Below are positions 56,620 to 64,000 of a stretch of DNA of 64,000 nt, piece after piece (position 1 is the stretch's first letter; every line of letters begins with the position of its first letter). This DNA is from CAYZPB01 sp964551195. Its GTDB lineage: Bacteria > Bacillota > Bacilli > Tepidibacillales > Tepidibacillaceae. The DNA lies in assembly GCA_964551195.1 (NCBI GenBank), contig CAZKBI010000001.1:1-64000 (forward strand). Reading direction: 5' to 3'. Position numbers and translations under genes: made by a program. Below the pieces are notes generated by a model. The model saw nothing but the letters and a program-made list of their open reading frames with translations. It searched no databases and was not told where the DNA came from.

Positions 56620-57858
56620 GTGAGGGAACATTATATTCAGGATCTATTTGCCGAGCGAATTGGTGGAAGTAACTTTGGCAAAGATACTGCAATTTATAAG
56701 TTTGAGAAAATTAAGAGAGCAAAGGCTACAGCAATTAAGGAAAATCCCAACACGGAGTTAATTGATATGGGAGTTGGCGAGCCGGACCAGATGGCAGATG
56801 CCGGTGTAATTGAAGAATTATATACAGCTGCGAAGAAACCAGAAAATCGTGGTTACGCAGATAACGGTGGTCAAGATTTTAAGGATGCGGCTGCACTTTA
56901 TCTGGATCAGGTTTTTGGAGTTAAGGACGTTGACCCCAACTCCGAGATTATTCACGTTATCGGTGCAAAATCAGGTCTAGCAATGCTACCAAAAGCTTTT
57001 ATTAATGATGGAGATTATATGCTAATAACCGTACCTGGATATCCGGTGCTGGCGACGCATACTAAATATTTGGGTGGCAAGATTTATAACTTGCCAATCA
57101 TTGAGGAAAACAATTTCTTGCCAGATTTGCAGGGAATTCCTGCAGATGTGCTTGCAAAAACGAAGCTACTTTACATTAATTACCCGAACAACCCTACCGG
57201 GGCCAGCGCAAGCGTTGAATTTTTCGAAGAAGTGATTGAATTTGCTCGCAAAAACAAAATTATTGTTGTGCATGATGCGGCCTATGCTGCGCTGACCTTT
57301 GATGGAGTTAAGCCGCTAAGTTTTCTATCAGTTCCGGGAGCGAAAGAAGTTGGGGTTGAGCTCCACTCACTATCGAAATCATATAATATGACTGGCTGGC
57401 GTTTAGGCTTTATTGCCGGTAATGAGCTGGTTGTAAAAGCTTTTGCTAATATTAAGGACAACTCAGACTCTGGCCAATTCTTAGCAATTCAAGAGGCTGG
57501 AGTTTACGCTTTAGCTAATCCGCAAATTACGGAGAAGACTGCTGCAAAATATTCCCGCCGACACGATCAGCTGGTGGAAGTACTTGTTGATTTAGGATTT
57601 AATGCGAAGAAACCAAAGGGTTCATTCTTTCTTTATGTGAAAATACCAAAAGGTATCAAGGGGGGCATTCGCTTTACTAACGGCGAAGAATTTTCTCAAT
57701 TTTTAATTAAAGAGTCGCTGATATCCACTGTACCATGGGATGATGCTGGGAACTATGTGCGTTTCTCTGTTACTTTTGTTGCGAAGGACGAGGCGGATGA
57801 GAAGCGTGTGATCGAGGAGATCCGTGAAAGGATGTCTAAACATAATTTTGAGTTTTAG
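56620..57858 (+). CDS. dapL: LL-diaminopimelate aminotransferase DapL
   Basis: A 412-residue fold-type I aminotransferase. It converts tetrahydrodipicolinate directly to LL-diaminopimelate, bypassing the acylated intermediates of the DapD/PatA route. Landmarks are LIDMGVGEPDQMAD, ENRGYADNGGQDFKDAAA, YINYPNNPTGASAS, VVHDAAYAALTFDG and the PLP lysine in LHSLSKSYNMTGWRLGF (about residue 253). The pairing with dapF supports DapL over generic aspartate aminotransferase. The GTG start follows GAGGGGGAG. Confidence 0.92.
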   Translation: MREHYIQDLFAERIGGSNFGKDTAIYKFEKIKRAKATAIKENPNTELIDMGVGEPDQMADAGVIEELYTAAKKPENRGYADNGGQDFKDAAALYLDQVFGVKDVDPNSEIIHVIGAKSGLAMLPKAFINDGDYMLITVPGYPVLATHTKYLGGKIYNLPIIEENNFLPDLQGIPADVLAKTKLLYINYPNNPTGASASVEFFEEVIEFARKNKIIVVHDAAYAALTFDGVKPLSFLSVPGAKEVGVELHSLSKSYNMTGWRLGFIAGNELVVKAFANIKDNSDSGQFLAIQEAGVYALANPQITEKTAAKYSRRHDQLVEVLVDLGFNAKKPKGSFFLYVKIPKGIKGGIRFTNGEEFSQFLIKESLISTVPWDDAGNYVRFSVTFVAKDEADEKRVIEEIRERMSKHNFEF

Positions 57859-57881
57859 GCGAGAGACGAGGTTATAATAAG

Positions 57882-58763
57882 ATGATAAAAAGTATGACTG
57901 GCTTTGGGCGTGCAGAAGGAATGTTAGATAATTTAAAGATTACGATCGAGATTAGAAGTGTGAACCATAAATTTCATGAGTTTTCTTTCAAAATGCCCAA
58001 GGATTTCTTCGAACTGGAGGAGAAATTACGACGGAAACTTAAGGAGTATACTACTCGAGGGCGACTAGATTTATACTTGTCTTTTGACCGCGAGGAAGCT
58101 GCTACTGAGAGTTTACAAGTCGACTGGCCTTTAATTGAACAGTATGTTGAAGTTGCTGCAGAGATTAATCAGCGTTTCGGGCTGAATGGCAATTTAGAGG
58201 CTAGGGAGATTATTAGGTTCCCAAATACAGTTAAACTCGGTTATAATCAAATAGAGTTGGAAAATAGCGGTGATCAGCTTCTTGCCATTGTCGATAGAGC
58301 CTGTCAACAATTACTGCAAATGCGCTTAGCTGAGGGCAAGAATTTATATAAGGATTTAAGTGAAAAAATTGTGGAGTCGACTAGACTTTTGGAAGATGTA
58401 GAGGAGTGTGCTCCACTGGTTGTTGCCGATTACCAAGAGAGACTGAGTCAGCGGATCAAGGAATTGACTAATGGTCAGGTTGAGCTTGATGAGACCCGCT
58501 TAATAACTGAGGTCGCTTTTTTTGCTGATAAAGCGAGTATTGATGAAGAGATTAATCGCTTAAAAAGTCACTTTCAGCAATTCGCGCAGTTTATTGAGGA
58601 GACGGAACCTGTTGGTAGAAAGCTCGATTTTCTGATTCAGGAGATGAATCGCGAAGTTAATACAATTGGATCTAAGGCAAATGACATAAGGCTTAGCCAG
58701 TTAGTGGTTGAGTTGAAAAGCGTCTTAGAAAAAATGCGTGAACAGGTGCAGAATATCGAGTAG
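57882..58763 (+). CDS. YicC/YloC family endoribonuclease
   Basis: A 293-residue protein recognised by the N-terminal [10 protein letters not shown] and the C-terminal [22 protein letters not shown], both near-invariant in the family. Escherichia coli YicC is reported to be a hexameric endoribonuclease. The middle is helical and variable. It heads the conserved yicC-remA-gmk-rpoZ-coaBC-priA-def-fmt run seen in Bacillus. Confidence 0.93.
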   Translation: MIKSMTGFGRAEGMLDNLKITIEIRSVNHKFHEFSFKMPKDFFELEEKLRRKLKEYTTRGRLDLYLSFDREEAATESLQVDWPLIEQYVEVAAEINQRFGLNGNLEAREIIRFPNTVKLGYNQIELENSGDQLLAIVDRACQQLLQMRLAEGKNLYKDLSEKIVESTRLLEDVEECAPLVVADYQERLSQRIKELTNGQVELDETRLITEVAFFADKASIDEEINRLKSHFQQFAQFIEETEPVGRKLDFLIQEMNREVNTIGSKANDIRLSQLVVELKSVLEKMREQVQNIE

Positions 58764-58797
58764 ACTAGCATTCTGCGAACTAAGGGGGCTTAGAATT

Positions 58798-59055
58798 ATG
58801 ATTAAGTTGATAAATATTGGTTTCGGAAATGTTGTGGTTGCAAATCGAATTATCGCAATTGTTAGCCCGGAATCAGCTCCAATTAAAAGAGTTATTACCG
58901 AGGCACGAGATCAGAACACATTAATTGATGCTACCTATGGGCGCCGGACTCGAGCCGTTATTGTAACAGATAGTGATCATATTATACTTTCTGCTGTTCA
59001 GCCAGAGACGATGGCTAATCGCTTAATTAATCAGGACAATGGTAAGGACGAGTAG
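58798..59055 (+). CDS. remA: RemA/DUF370 DNA-binding regulator
   Basis: An 85-residue protein of the RemA family. [19 protein letters not shown] and [30 protein letters not shown] are hallmarks, including the arginines used for DNA contact. In Bacillus RemA forms rings that wrap DNA and activate biofilm-matrix and osmoprotection genes. ATG 58798 has AAGGGGG upstream. The frame from 58738 is within yicC. It sits between yicC and gmk as in Bacillus. Confidence 0.93.
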   Translation: MIKLINIGFGNVVVANRIIAIVSPESAPIKRVITEARDQNTLIDATYGRRTRAVIVTDSDHIILSAVQPETMANRLINQDNGKDE

Positions 59056-59072
59056 GAGTTGAGAGAAGAGGC

Positions 59073-59693
59073 ATGTCAATTAAAAGAGGTTTATTAATTG
59101 TAATTTCCGGGCCGTCAGGCGTTGGTAAGGGAGCAGTCTGCACGAGGTTTAGAGAGAAACATGAAGATTTAATTTTCTCGATTTCAGTAACCTCAAGAAA
59201 GGCACGACCTGATGAGACGGATGGCTTAGAATATTTTTTCAAAAGCAGGGCTGAGTTTGAACAGATGATAAGGCATAGTTCATTATTGGAATGGACCGAG
59301 TATTGTGGTAATTATTATGGAACTCCACTAGATTATGTTGAAGAGAATTTATCTCTAGGAAACGATGTTCTATTAGAGATTGAGGTCGAGGGAGCACTTA
59401 GTGTTCGCTCAATCTACCCTGATGGAGTTTTTATATTTTTAATACCACCTTCATTTTCCGAATTACGTAATAGATTAACTTATCGGGGCACCGAACAAGA
59501 AGATATAATTAAAGGCCGAATGAGTATGGCTATTAAGGAACTAAAGATGGCTACTAATTACGACTATATTGTAATCAATGATGAACTAGAAAAAGCAGTA
59601 AATGCCGTAATAACAATTACAGAGGCCGAAAGATTCAGAAAACATCGAGTTGTTAAATATTTAGAAAGTTTGTTAGAGGAGGAGATTGAATGA
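59073..59693 (+). CDS. gmk: Guanylate kinase
   Basis: A 206-residue nucleoside monophosphate kinase phosphorylating GMP to GDP. The P-loop is ISGPSGVGKGAV (about residues 10-21), and the GMP-binding region has SVTSRKARPDETDGLEYFF and EWTEYCGNYYGTP. IFLIPPSFSELRNRLTYRGTE contains the lid arginines. The end overlaps rpoZ by four bases. Confidence 0.96.
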   Translation: MSIKRGLLIVISGPSGVGKGAVCTRFREKHEDLIFSISVTSRKARPDETDGLEYFFKSRAEFEQMIRHSSLLEWTEYCGNYYGTPLDYVEENLSLGNDVLLEIEVEGALSVRSIYPDGVFIFLIPPSFSELRNRLTYRGTEQEDIIKGRMSMAIKELKMATNYDYIVINDELEKAVNAVITITEAERFRKHRVVKYLESLLEEEIE

Positions 59694-59884
59694 TTTATCC
59701 GTCAATTGATAAATTATTAGAAAGAGTAAACAGCAGGTATACACTAGTGATTGCATCAGCAAAAAGGGCTAGAATTATAAAAGAAGAAGGCTGCTCAATG
59801 ATTGAGAATTCTAAATCAAAAAAATATGTTGGTATGGCTCTTGAAGAGATCGAGCAAGGTGAACTAATAATAGAAGGTGAGTAA
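59690..59884 (+). CDS. rpoZ: RNA polymerase omega subunit
   Basis: A 64-residue omega protein, a little shorter than many. YPSIDKLLERVNSRYTLVIASAKRARII holds the conserved RY..V..A..RAR core that clamps the beta-prime C-terminus, followed by ALEEIEQGELII. It overlaps gmk by ATGA and lies two bases from the coaBC start. Confidence 0.93.
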   Translation: MIYPSIDKLLERVNSRYTLVIASAKRARIIKEEGCSMIENSKSKKYVGMALEEIEQGELIIEGE

Positions 59885-59885
59885 G

Positions 59886-61091
59886 ATGAATGGTAAAAAA
59901 ATAGTTGTTGGCATTACAGGCGGAATAGCAGCATATAAAATGGCATCAGTTGTTAGTGCTCTTCACAAAAAGGGCGCTGATGTTCAGGTGATTATGACCG
60001 CTGCGGCTAGGGAGATTATAACTCCCTTAACGATGCAAGTTTTGTCGAAAAAACATGTATATACCGACACCTTTGATTCGCATGATCCAGCAAATGTTGC
60101 TCATATTAATATTGCGCAATCTGCTGATTTGTTTCTTATTGCACCAGCAACGGCTAATGTAATCGCAAAAATGAGCTATGGCATTGCTGATGACATGCTA
60201 TCAACAACTTTGCTTGCTGTTACAGCACCAATTATGCTTGCGCCATCGATGAATGAGGATATGTATAACCATCCGACTGTACAGAATAATTTACAAGTAC
60301 TAGCGGAACGCGGGGTTATGCTTATTGAACCTGCTTATGGCTATCTTGCTGAGGGCTATTCTGGCAAAGGGCGTCTACCCGAACCGGAGGAGATTGTAGC
60401 CTTAATCGATTCTTATTTTAAGCAAAGCAAGGATTATCAGGGACAGAAAGTTCTAATAACAGCTGGGGCGACGCGCGAGGCGATTGACCCTGTTCGTTAT
60501 ATAAGTAACCATTCTACGGGTAAAATGGGCTATGCACTTGCTGAAAATGCTGCAAGTCGTGGTGCTGAAGTACTACTAATTTCCGGACCAAGCAAGCTTA
60601 AGGCACCTGCTGGTGTGGAATTGATCAATGTAGAATCAGCAGCAGAGATGTATGAGGCAGTTATTAATAATCTGAGCTGGGCTGATCTGATTATAAAAAC
60701 AGCTGCTGTTTCCGACTACAGACCGAAAAATTTTGAGTCAGAGAAGATCAAGAAGGGCGATGCTGAGCTGCAACTTACGCTAGAACGAACGCAGGATATT
60801 GCTGCTGAAATTGGAAAAAGGAAAAGAGATAATCAGATTTTAGTTGGTTTTGCTGCGGAAAGTAGCAATTTAATCGAAAATGCTCAACACAAGCTAAGAG
60901 CGAAGAACATGGATCTGATTGTTGCAAATAATATATTAGAAGAAGGAGCGGGTTTTGGTTCTGATACGAATATTGTCACTCTTATCACAAAAAGTGGTGA
61001 GGAAATTTCTCTGCCCAAGCTCAGCAAAAAGGAGCTTGCTGGGATAATTCTGAGTGAGATTAAGACAAGATTGTTAGGTGAAATTAAGTAG
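59886..61091 (+). CDS. coaBC: Phosphopantothenoylcysteine synthetase/decarboxylase CoaBC
   Basis: A 401-residue bifunctional coenzyme A enzyme. The FMN decarboxylase half (about residues 1-185) has KIVVGITGGIAAYKM, VIMTAAAREI and APSMNEDMYNHP. The synthetase half begins KVLITAGATREAIDPVRYIS and includes NHSTGKMGYALAE and AAVSDYRPK. The ATG at 59886 has GAAGGTGAG upstream; the GTG at 59877 in frame overlaps rpoZ. The stop overlaps the priA GTG by one base. Confidence 0.95.
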   Translation: MNGKKIVVGITGGIAAYKMASVVSALHKKGADVQVIMTAAAREIITPLTMQVLSKKHVYTDTFDSHDPANVAHINIAQSADLFLIAPATANVIAKMSYGIADDMLSTTLLAVTAPIMLAPSMNEDMYNHPTVQNNLQVLAERGVMLIEPAYGYLAEGYSGKGRLPEPEEIVALIDSYFKQSKDYQGQKVLITAGATREAIDPVRYISNHSTGKMGYALAENAASRGAEVLLISGPSKLKAPAGVELINVESAAEMYEAVINNLSWADLIIKTAAVSDYRPKNFESEKIKKGDAELQLTLERTQDIAAEIGKRKRDNQILVGFAAESSNLIENAQHKLRAKNMDLIVANNILEEGAGFGSDTNIVTLITKSGEEISLPKLSKKELAGIILSEIKTRLLGEIK

Positions 61092-63313
61092 TGTATGCAC
61101 AGGTTGTTGTGAATATCCCAGACATTAGACATCAAGGTTTTGACTATTTAATACCAGAAAGTTTATTGTCGATTGTTTCTATCGGTTCACGTGTCATGGT
61201 GCCCTTGGCTAACCGCGAGGTTCTAGGCTATGTAATTGCATTAAAGGCTGAGACAGAAATTTCGAATGTAAAGCCGATTGCTTCGTGTTTAGATCTAGAA
61301 CCAACTCTTAACGAAGAGATGGTAAAGCTGGCACTCTGGATGGGAAGTTTTTATTCATCACACTTGTATACTGTTCTACAGCTGCTTGCACCAACTGCTC
61401 TGAAAGCGAAACAGAAGGCTGAACACAAGCAAATTAAATTCATTGAATTACTTGTTAGCCGGAATGAATTACTGACCGTTCGTACAGAACTTCCGTCCAA
61501 TGCTGTGCGTCAACATGCTGTTATTGACTATTTTCTGATTAAAGAGATTAGAGAAGTTAAACAGGCAACTCTATTAAAAGAACTAAATATTGCATCAACT
61601 AGCCTTAAAGCCTTAGTCAATCGAGGGCTTTTTCAAATTGTCGAACGTGATCAAGAATTTATCCTTACCGAGAACCTTAGAGATAAACGTGTCACATTAA
61701 CTGGTAGCCAAGAAAATGTTCTAGAGCAGTTGCTTGACATGGCTAAGACAGAAAAATCACAAACTGCGCTATTACATGGAGTTACCGGAAGTGGAAAAAC
61801 AGAAATTTACATAGAATTAATTGAGAAAATGCTAACAGATGGGCACTCAGCAATCCTTTTAGTGCCAGAAATTGCTCTGACGACTCAGATGATTGCTCGT
61901 TTTCGTGGCCGTTTTCGCGAGTTAGTCGCTGTTTTGCATTCACGGCTGACACCAACTGAGCGTTTACAGGAGTGGTTACGCATTCGTAGCGGTGAGGCAC
62001 GGATTGTGATTGGTGCGCGCTCAGCAATTTTTGCACCGGCTCTTAATCTAGGCTTGATTATCATTGATGAGGAACATGAGACCTCATATAAACAGGAGGA
62101 GCACCCACGCTATCACACACGTGATATTGCCAAATGGCGCATCGTAGAGAATAATGCCTTATTACTTCTAGGAAGCGCAACTCCTTCCCTAGAGTCCTAT
62201 CATGCAGCGCTTAGTGGCGAATATCAACTCCTAGAGCTTGCCCAACGGATTGGTAAAAGCAAATTACCGGAAGTTGAGGTAGTTGATATGAGCAATGAAC
62301 TGAAAGCTGGCAATCGTCTGATGTTTAGTCGAAGTTTAATGCAAGAACTTGAGGGATGTTTGGATAGAGGTGAGCAGGCGATTATTTTTCTTAATCGGCG
62401 TGGTTATTCTACTTTTGTCAGCTGTCGCTCCTGTGGTTACGTTGTTAAGTGTCCGCATTGCGATATTTCTTTAACCTATCATCGGACAAACAATGTGCTT
62501 CGTTGTCATTACTGTGGCTACACCGTTCAGAATCCAACCACTTGTCCAGAATGTAAGAGTACTTATATCCGCTTTTTCGGTACCGGCACACAAAAGGTTG
62601 AAGATGAACTGCGCCGACTTTTGCCGAAAGCACGGATTGCGCGAATGGATTCTGATAATACTACACGCAAGGGAGCACATGAGAAGATTCTATCGACTTT
62701 TCGCGTAGGTGAAACCGACATCTTGTTAGGAACGCAGATGGTGGCCAAAGGGCTGGATTTCGCAAATGTAAGTTTAGTGGGCGTAGTTGCTGCAGATACG
62801 ATATTGGCGCTTCCCGATTTTCGCGCTGCTGAACGTACCTTTCAATTGTTGACACAGGTAAGTGGTCGTGCTGGCAGACATCATGTCGCTGGGCGCGTAG
62901 TCGTGCAGACCTATTCACCAGAGCATTACAGTATTCGCTATGCTCAGAAGCACGATTATATTGGCTTTTATCACGAGGAGTCTAAATTGCGAAAACAGAT
63001 GAATTATCCGCCCTTTAGTAAGCTAGTACTGGTCAGTTTCAGTCACACAAACATAAAGCAGGTGATTCTGGCGGGGAACTATTTTGTTAAACGCTTACGA
63101 GCGGGCGTCTCTTTAGAGACAAGTGTACCTGATCCAGTTAGTTCGCCGATTTCGCGGATAAAAGATAGAAATCGGATGCAAACTATGATTAAATATCAAG
63201 AGAGGGAAACCACAATTAAAATTATTAATGAAGTTTTAATTGAAGTGATAGAGGAATTAAAAGACCGTGATTTACAGATCACAATTGATATAGATCCCTA
63301 TATGTTGTTGTAA
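61091..63313 (+). CDS. priA: Primosomal protein N' (PriA helicase)
   Basis: A 740-residue superfamily 2 helicase that reloads the replisome at stalled forks. The N-terminal DNA-binding domain (QVVVNIPDIRHQGFDYLIPE) is followed by Walker A GVTGSGKTEIY (about residues 232-242). DEEHETSYKQEEHPRYHTRD follows, then a zinc-binding cysteine cluster (CRSCGYVVKCPHC...CHYCGYTV...CPEC) and the C-terminal helicase lobe GTQMVAKGLDFANVSLVG. The GTG start matches the family N-terminus. def follows nine bases later. Confidence 0.95.
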   Translation: MYAQVVVNIPDIRHQGFDYLIPESLLSIVSIGSRVMVPLANREVLGYVIALKAETEISNVKPIASCLDLEPTLNEEMVKLALWMGSFYSSHLYTVLQLLAPTALKAKQKAEHKQIKFIELLVSRNELLTVRTELPSNAVRQHAVIDYFLIKEIREVKQATLLKELNIASTSLKALVNRGLFQIVERDQEFILTENLRDKRVTLTGSQENVLEQLLDMAKTEKSQTALLHGVTGSGKTEIYIELIEKMLTDGHSAILLVPEIALTTQMIARFRGRFRELVAVLHSRLTPTERLQEWLRIRSGEARIVIGARSAIFAPALNLGLIIIDEEHETSYKQEEHPRYHTRDIAKWRIVENNALLLLGSATPSLESYHAALSGEYQLLELAQRIGKSKLPEVEVVDMSNELKAGNRLMFSRSLMQELEGCLDRGEQAIIFLNRRGYSTFVSCRSCGYVVKCPHCDISLTYHRTNNVLRCHYCGYTVQNPTTCPECKSTYIRFFGTGTQKVEDELRRLLPKARIARMDSDNTTRKGAHEKILSTFRVGETDILLGTQMVAKGLDFANVSLVGVVAADTILALPDFRAAERTFQLLTQVSGRAGRHHVAGRVVVQTYSPEHYSIRYAQKHDYIGFYHEESKLRKQMNYPPFSKLVLVSFSHTNIKQVILAGNYFVKRLRAGVSLETSVPDPVSSPISRIKDRNRMQTMIKYQERETTIKIINEVLIEVIEELKDRDLQITIDIDPYMLL

Positions 63314-63325
63314 GGAGGTTAAATG

Positions 63326-63871
63326 ATGGCAATTAAAATAATTATAACTGATGGCGATCCGATGCTTCGGCAGAAATCAAAAGAAGTAGCAGAGATTACT
63401 GACCGCACAATTAAATTATTAGATAATTTGGTTGAGACAATGCGCGATGCTGAAGGCGTTGGTCTTGCTGCCATTCAAATTTCTCACCCATTGCGGGTTG
63501 CGGTAATTGATGTTGGCGAAGGATTAGTTGAATTAATCAACCCGGAGTTTGTTGAGTGTATGGACGAACAGACTGGTTTAGAGGGCTGTCTCAGCGTGCC
63601 AGGACTTTATGGTAGGGTTACACGATCCAATAAGATTATTCTAAAAACCTTAAATCGCGCAGGCGAAGAAGTTCAAATCGAAGCTGAGGGCTTCTTAGCA
63701 AGAGCAATTCAACATGAGATGGACCATATGGATGGCAAACTATTTACTGATATTGCTGAAGAGACTTATGACGCTGCGATGATTGAAGAAGAAGTTGAGC
63801 AGGAACGTGCGGTAGAGGCGGCAAATAAAAAGCAAGCTGAAAGTGAAGAGCAGGTTGAAAGTAACGAGTAG
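63326..63871 (+). CDS. def: Peptide deformylase
   Basis: A 181-residue iron/zinc hydrolase that removes the N-formyl group of nascent proteins. All three motifs are present: EGVGLAAIQIS (motif 1), LEGCLSVPG with the metal cysteine, and QHEMDHMDGKL with HExxH. The C-terminus (about residues 150-181) is a Glu-rich extension of low complexity. AAGGAGG lies seven bases before the ATG at 63326, and the adjacent ATG 63323 is also possible. It is coupled in order with fmt, its partner in the formylation cycle. Confidence 0.95.
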   Translation: MAIKIIITDGDPMLRQKSKEVAEITDRTIKLLDNLVETMRDAEGVGLAAIQISHPLRVAVIDVGEGLVELINPEFVECMDEQTGLEGCLSVPGLYGRVTRSNKIILKTLNRAGEEVQIEAEGFLARAIQHEMDHMDGKLFTDIAEETYDAAMIEEEVEQERAVEAANKKQAESEEQVESNE

Positions 63872-63901
63872 CAAGCACTAATATTTTTCGGAGGTAATTT
63901 A

Positions 63902-64000
63902 ATGAGAATCGTTTTCATGGGAACGCCGGATTTTGCAGTTAAAAGCCTAGAAGCCTTATGCTTATCAGAGCATGAGGTTATTGGTGTTGTTACACAGCCT
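63902..64000 (+). CDS. fmt: Methionyl-tRNA formyltransferase, 3' end beyond window
   Basis: The first 33 residues of Fmt ([19 protein letters not shown]...VIGVVTQP) run to the window edge. The MGTPDFAV motif and the VVTQP strand are characteristic of the formyl-tetrahydrofolate-binding N-terminal domain. GGAGGTAATTT precedes the ATG. The position directly after def is the normal one. Confidence 0.93.
   Translation, partial: MRIVFMGTPDFAVKSLEALCLSEHEVIGVVTQP

Noticed and set aside
63326..63871. Peptide deformylase motif 1 reads GLAAIQ where GLAAPQ is common.
   Set aside because: The family motif allows a variable residue at that position, and the cysteine and HExxH motifs are intact, so this is an ordinary active enzyme.

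Overview
The window is an AT-rich chromosomal segment of a Bacillota (Firmicutes) bacterium with a Clostridia-like gene set. The evidence is the dcw cluster headed by mraZ, a PyrR-attenuated pyr operon, a T-box in front of ileS, the yicC-remA-gmk-rpoZ-coaBC-priA-def-fmt order, RqcH, Spx-like and YolD/Y-polymerase genes, and a GAAC-N4-GTTC type LexA box. The cell wall is of the meso-diaminopimelate type: MurE carries the DNPR motif, and dapF-dapL supply the diaminopimelate. Two runs of exactly 100 N (16880-16979 and 53696-53795) are scaffold gaps and truncate two genes. I see no rRNA, phage, insertion sequence or CRISPR array.

Layout. 1-1512: tRNA-Leu (cut by the window edge), a secreted Met/Gly-rich protein, tRNA-Val and a small membrane protein. 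1508-4379 (minus strand): a three-gene ABC uptake system of the TrpXYZ type with its promoter and a leader hairpin. 4560-7023: acuABC, reversible protein acetylation. 7067-11339: a preQ1-I riboswitch and a queuosine-precursor operon with queD, queE, folE and queC. That operon opens with a 2-hydroxyacyl-CoA dehydratase-like iron-sulfur protein and its ATP-dependent activase. 11460-16707: mixed genes, including a stalk-domain protein, a DUF1292 protein, an SOS-type Y-family polymerase with YolD, a lipase-like hydrolase and a PLP amino-acid decarboxylase. 16982-20659: an LCP-family protein, a metallo-hydrolase, a CapA-like protein and a MidA-like methyltransferase. 20670-21963: a winged-helix regulator divergent from an Spx-like gene, with a perfect palindrome between them. 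22082-38227: the dcw division and cell-wall cluster from mraZ to divIVA. 38278-42729: T-box, ileS, lspA and an RluD-type synthase. 42733-51902: the pyr operon. 51965-53695: pheA and an AI-2E family permease. 53814-55529 (minus): rqcH. 55725-57858: dapF-dapL. 57882-64000: yicC, remA, gmk, rpoZ, coaBC, priA, def and the start of fmt.

How the genes work together. Most of the window is core growth machinery: peptidoglycan precursors (murE, murF, mraY, murD, murG, murB plus dapF/dapL), the divisome (ftsL, PBP, ftsQ, ftsA, ftsZ, yggT, divIVA) and pyrimidine synthesis. Several usual members are missing from their expected places: carA in the pyr operon, ftsW/spoVE and murC in the dcw cluster, sepF and the spoIIGA-sigE-sigG block after ftsZ, and queF in the queuosine operon.

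The most unusual locus is the queuosine operon. A low-potential, ATP-driven iron-sulfur reductase pair sits directly behind a preQ1 riboswitch, in an operon that makes preQ0 but encodes no QueF to reduce it to preQ1. I propose, as inference only, that this pair performs a reductive step of queuosine synthesis.
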